Assembly (NCBI GenBank): GCA_018830765.1
Contig: JAHJRJ010000073.1
Coordinates: 1-5,297, forward strand
Direction of reading: 5' to 3'
Length of the DNA stretch: 5,297 nucleotides
Source of the DNA: Bacteroidota bacterium
Lineage (GTDB): Bacteria > Bacteroidota > Ignavibacteria > UBA10030 > BY39
Part shown: in pieces, positions 4,634-5,297 of the stretch
Numbering within the stretch: the stretch's first letter is position 1
Layout: each line of letters begins with the position of its first letter
Program-made: the position numbers and the translations under genes
Notes under the pieces: generated by a model
Told to the model about the DNA's origin: nothing
The model's input: the letters and a program-made list of their open reading frames with translations, nothing else
Databases searched by the model: none

Positions 4634-5297
4634 ATGAAATCTAAATATTTGCTTAACAGGTTACCTCTTCTAGAGGAATACATCGGCGGACTACAGGGCG
4701 GCGAATCGATTCTTTTCATCACATCTTTTGAAAATGAACTGCGACCGGTCATTTCCGCAATTATCGAAAATCTGAACGAGAATAAGTTTTCGATAATTTA
4801 TTTAGGATACGACATCAGTTTTAAGGAAAAGATTTCGACATTTCCAAATTCGCACGTTATCGATTTATCCTCTTCAAAAACTTCATCAGCTAATGTGATT
4901 TCATCAGTTAAACGATTCTTTACCAAGCACCGGAAAAAAACTTGTCTAGTGATTGATGATATTTCACCTGCCCGCCGGCTTGCCCCGAACTTTTCGGGGC
5001 TCGCCCGAACCCCGCCCGACCGGCTGACGCCAGTCAGGCGGGCGGGGACATGGTCGATTGGGTCAGGCGGGTCTTTTACACCTTTCCTCAAAAACGAAAA
5101 GAAAATTCTCTCTTTTTACAGTGAGATCATTGATACGGTGAAAAAGAAAAATGCTTTACTCGTCTCGACTGTCATTTCTTCAAAACTTTCTAATGATTCT
5201 ATCGGTGTATTAAAGGATTTGGCTTCTATTACTATCGATACGGTTTTGCAATCAGGCACTATTCATGGGTCGCTCTTGAATCGAAAGAATAAATACA
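4634..5297 (+). CDS. KaiC/RAD55-like RecA-fold protein with degenerate Walker A, 3'-partial, carrying an in-frame GC-rich insert
   Basis: Open frame from ATG 4634 to the window edge (221 complete codons, no stop), so the C-terminus is not seen. The start LLEEYIGGLQGGESILFIT (12-30) follows the KaiC/RAD55 pattern GGLPxGxxxLI. However, the expected GxPGxGKT is replaced by TSFENELR (30-37), with Leu36 where the ATP-binding Lys should be. IIYLGYD (54-60) matches the next strand, CLVIDDIS (104-111) the Walker B-like strand with Asp108-Asp109, and ALLVSTVIS the following one. TIDTVLQSGTIHGSLLNRKNKY near the edge fits the last strands of such domains. It is probably a non-hydrolysing regulatory or scaffold relative; partner unknown. 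Codons 112 to about 149 come from a 74% GC palindromic element absent from the family pattern. The start has no good ribosome binding site. The RecA-fold assignment is by pattern only; the gene could also be an inactivated copy. Confidence 0.7.
   Translation, partial: MKSKYLLNRLPLLEEYIGGLQGGESILFITSFENELRPVISAIIENLNENKFSIIYLGYDISFKEKISTFPNSHVIDLSSSKTSSANVISSVKRFFTKHRKKTCLVIDDISPARRLAPNFSGLARTPPDRLTPVRRAGTWSIGSGGSFTPFLKNEKKILSFYSEIIDTVKKKNALLVSTVISSKLSNDSIGVLKDLASITIDTVLQSGTIHGSLLNRKNKY
4982..5000 (+). repeat. First hairpin of the inserted element
   Basis: GCCCCGAA (4982-4989) and TTCGGGGC (4993-5000) are perfect 8-base arms around a CTT loop. It is a compact, very stable stem in DNA or RNA. 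There is no T-run after it, so it is not a standard terminator. Confidence 0.8.
5010..5047 (+). repeat. Second, longer hairpin of the inserted element
   Basis: CCCCGCCCG (5010-5018) pairs with CGGGCGGGG (5039-5047) over 9 bases. After an asymmetric internal loop (ACCGG against G), CTGAC (5024-5028) pairs with GTCAG (5033-5037) around the loop GCCA. Its right arm holds one copy of the GTCAGGCGGG direct repeat. Confidence 0.78.

Larger units (their letters stand above)
4967..5073 (+). repeat. GC-rich palindromic repeat element inserted in frame in the KaiC-like gene
   Basis: About 107 bases with 74% G+C (79 of 107) in a gene that is otherwise AT-rich. It contains two hairpins (4982-5000 and 5010-5047) and a 10-base direct repeat GTCAGGCGGG (5033-5042 and 5062-5071). 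The outer CCCGCC (4971-4976) can pair with GGCGGG (5066-5071), closing the whole element. Exact borders are uncertain. A flanking CACCT repeat (4965-4969 and 5079-5083) would set the inserted unit at 114 bases including one copy, i.e. 38 codons. The element is open in the host frame, in one further + frame and in one - frame. It has no transposase and is far too short to be autonomous; it looks like a MITE-like or REP/RPE-type dispersed element mobilised in trans. That it is dispersed in this genome cannot be seen from one copy. Confidence 0.75.

Noticed and set aside
4982..5047. GC-rich hairpins as intrinsic terminators
   Set aside because: Neither stem is followed by a T-run and both are inside an open reading frame.
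4967..5073. CRISPR repeat, riboswitch or tRNA-like structure in the GC-rich block
   Set aside because: Only two copies of a 10-base motif, no regular repeat-spacer pattern, no tRNA cloverleaf, and the block lies within a coding frame rather than in a leader.
4798..5091. 97-codon open frame on the - strand covering the GC-rich element
   Set aside because: It lies opposite the KaiC-like frame, its middle is just the reverse of the palindromic element, and no ribosome binding site or family pattern is seen; the - strand is open because the element lacks stops in that frame.

Overview
The window looks like an AT-rich bacterial chromosome from the FCB side of the tree, most plausibly an Ignavibacteriota/Chlorobi-like lineage. 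This placement rests on general impression: outer-membrane-type protein, strong Shine-Dalgarno sites (unlike many Bacteroidota), a consensus sigma70-type promoter, and a KaiC/RAD55-like gene. It was not checked by a search.

Region 1 (1-3210) is a tight three-gene operon for short-chain acyl-CoA metabolism on the + strand: an acetoacetyl-CoA thiolase, a 3-hydroxyacyl(butyryl)-CoA dehydrogenase and an acyl-CoA dehydrogenase. The gaps are 18 and 9 bases. All three enzymes have full length and intact catalytic residues. Together they cover three of the four steps joining acetyl-CoA and butyryl-CoA (or beta-oxidation in reverse). The enoyl-CoA hydratase and the electron-transfer flavoprotein are not in the window.

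Region 2 (3211-4594) is a separate single-gene unit. A perfect TTGACA-N17-TATAAT promoter is followed by a short AT-rich leader with a hairpin, a strong AGGAGG site, a 386-residue secreted, probable outer-membrane beta-barrel protein of unknown role, and a textbook intrinsic terminator.

Region 3 (4634 to the right edge) is an open reading frame with no stop before the window ends. It resembles a RecA-fold KaiC/RAD55-type domain with a lost Walker A motif and a retained Walker B-like strand. Directly after the Walker B-like strand, a roughly 110-base, 74% GC, hairpin-rich element interrupts it. The element keeps the reading frame, is flanked by a CACCT direct repeat, and its removal leaves a smooth family-like sequence. 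It behaves like a protein-coding palindromic repeat (comparable in style to Rickettsia palindromic elements) and is the most interesting signal in the window.
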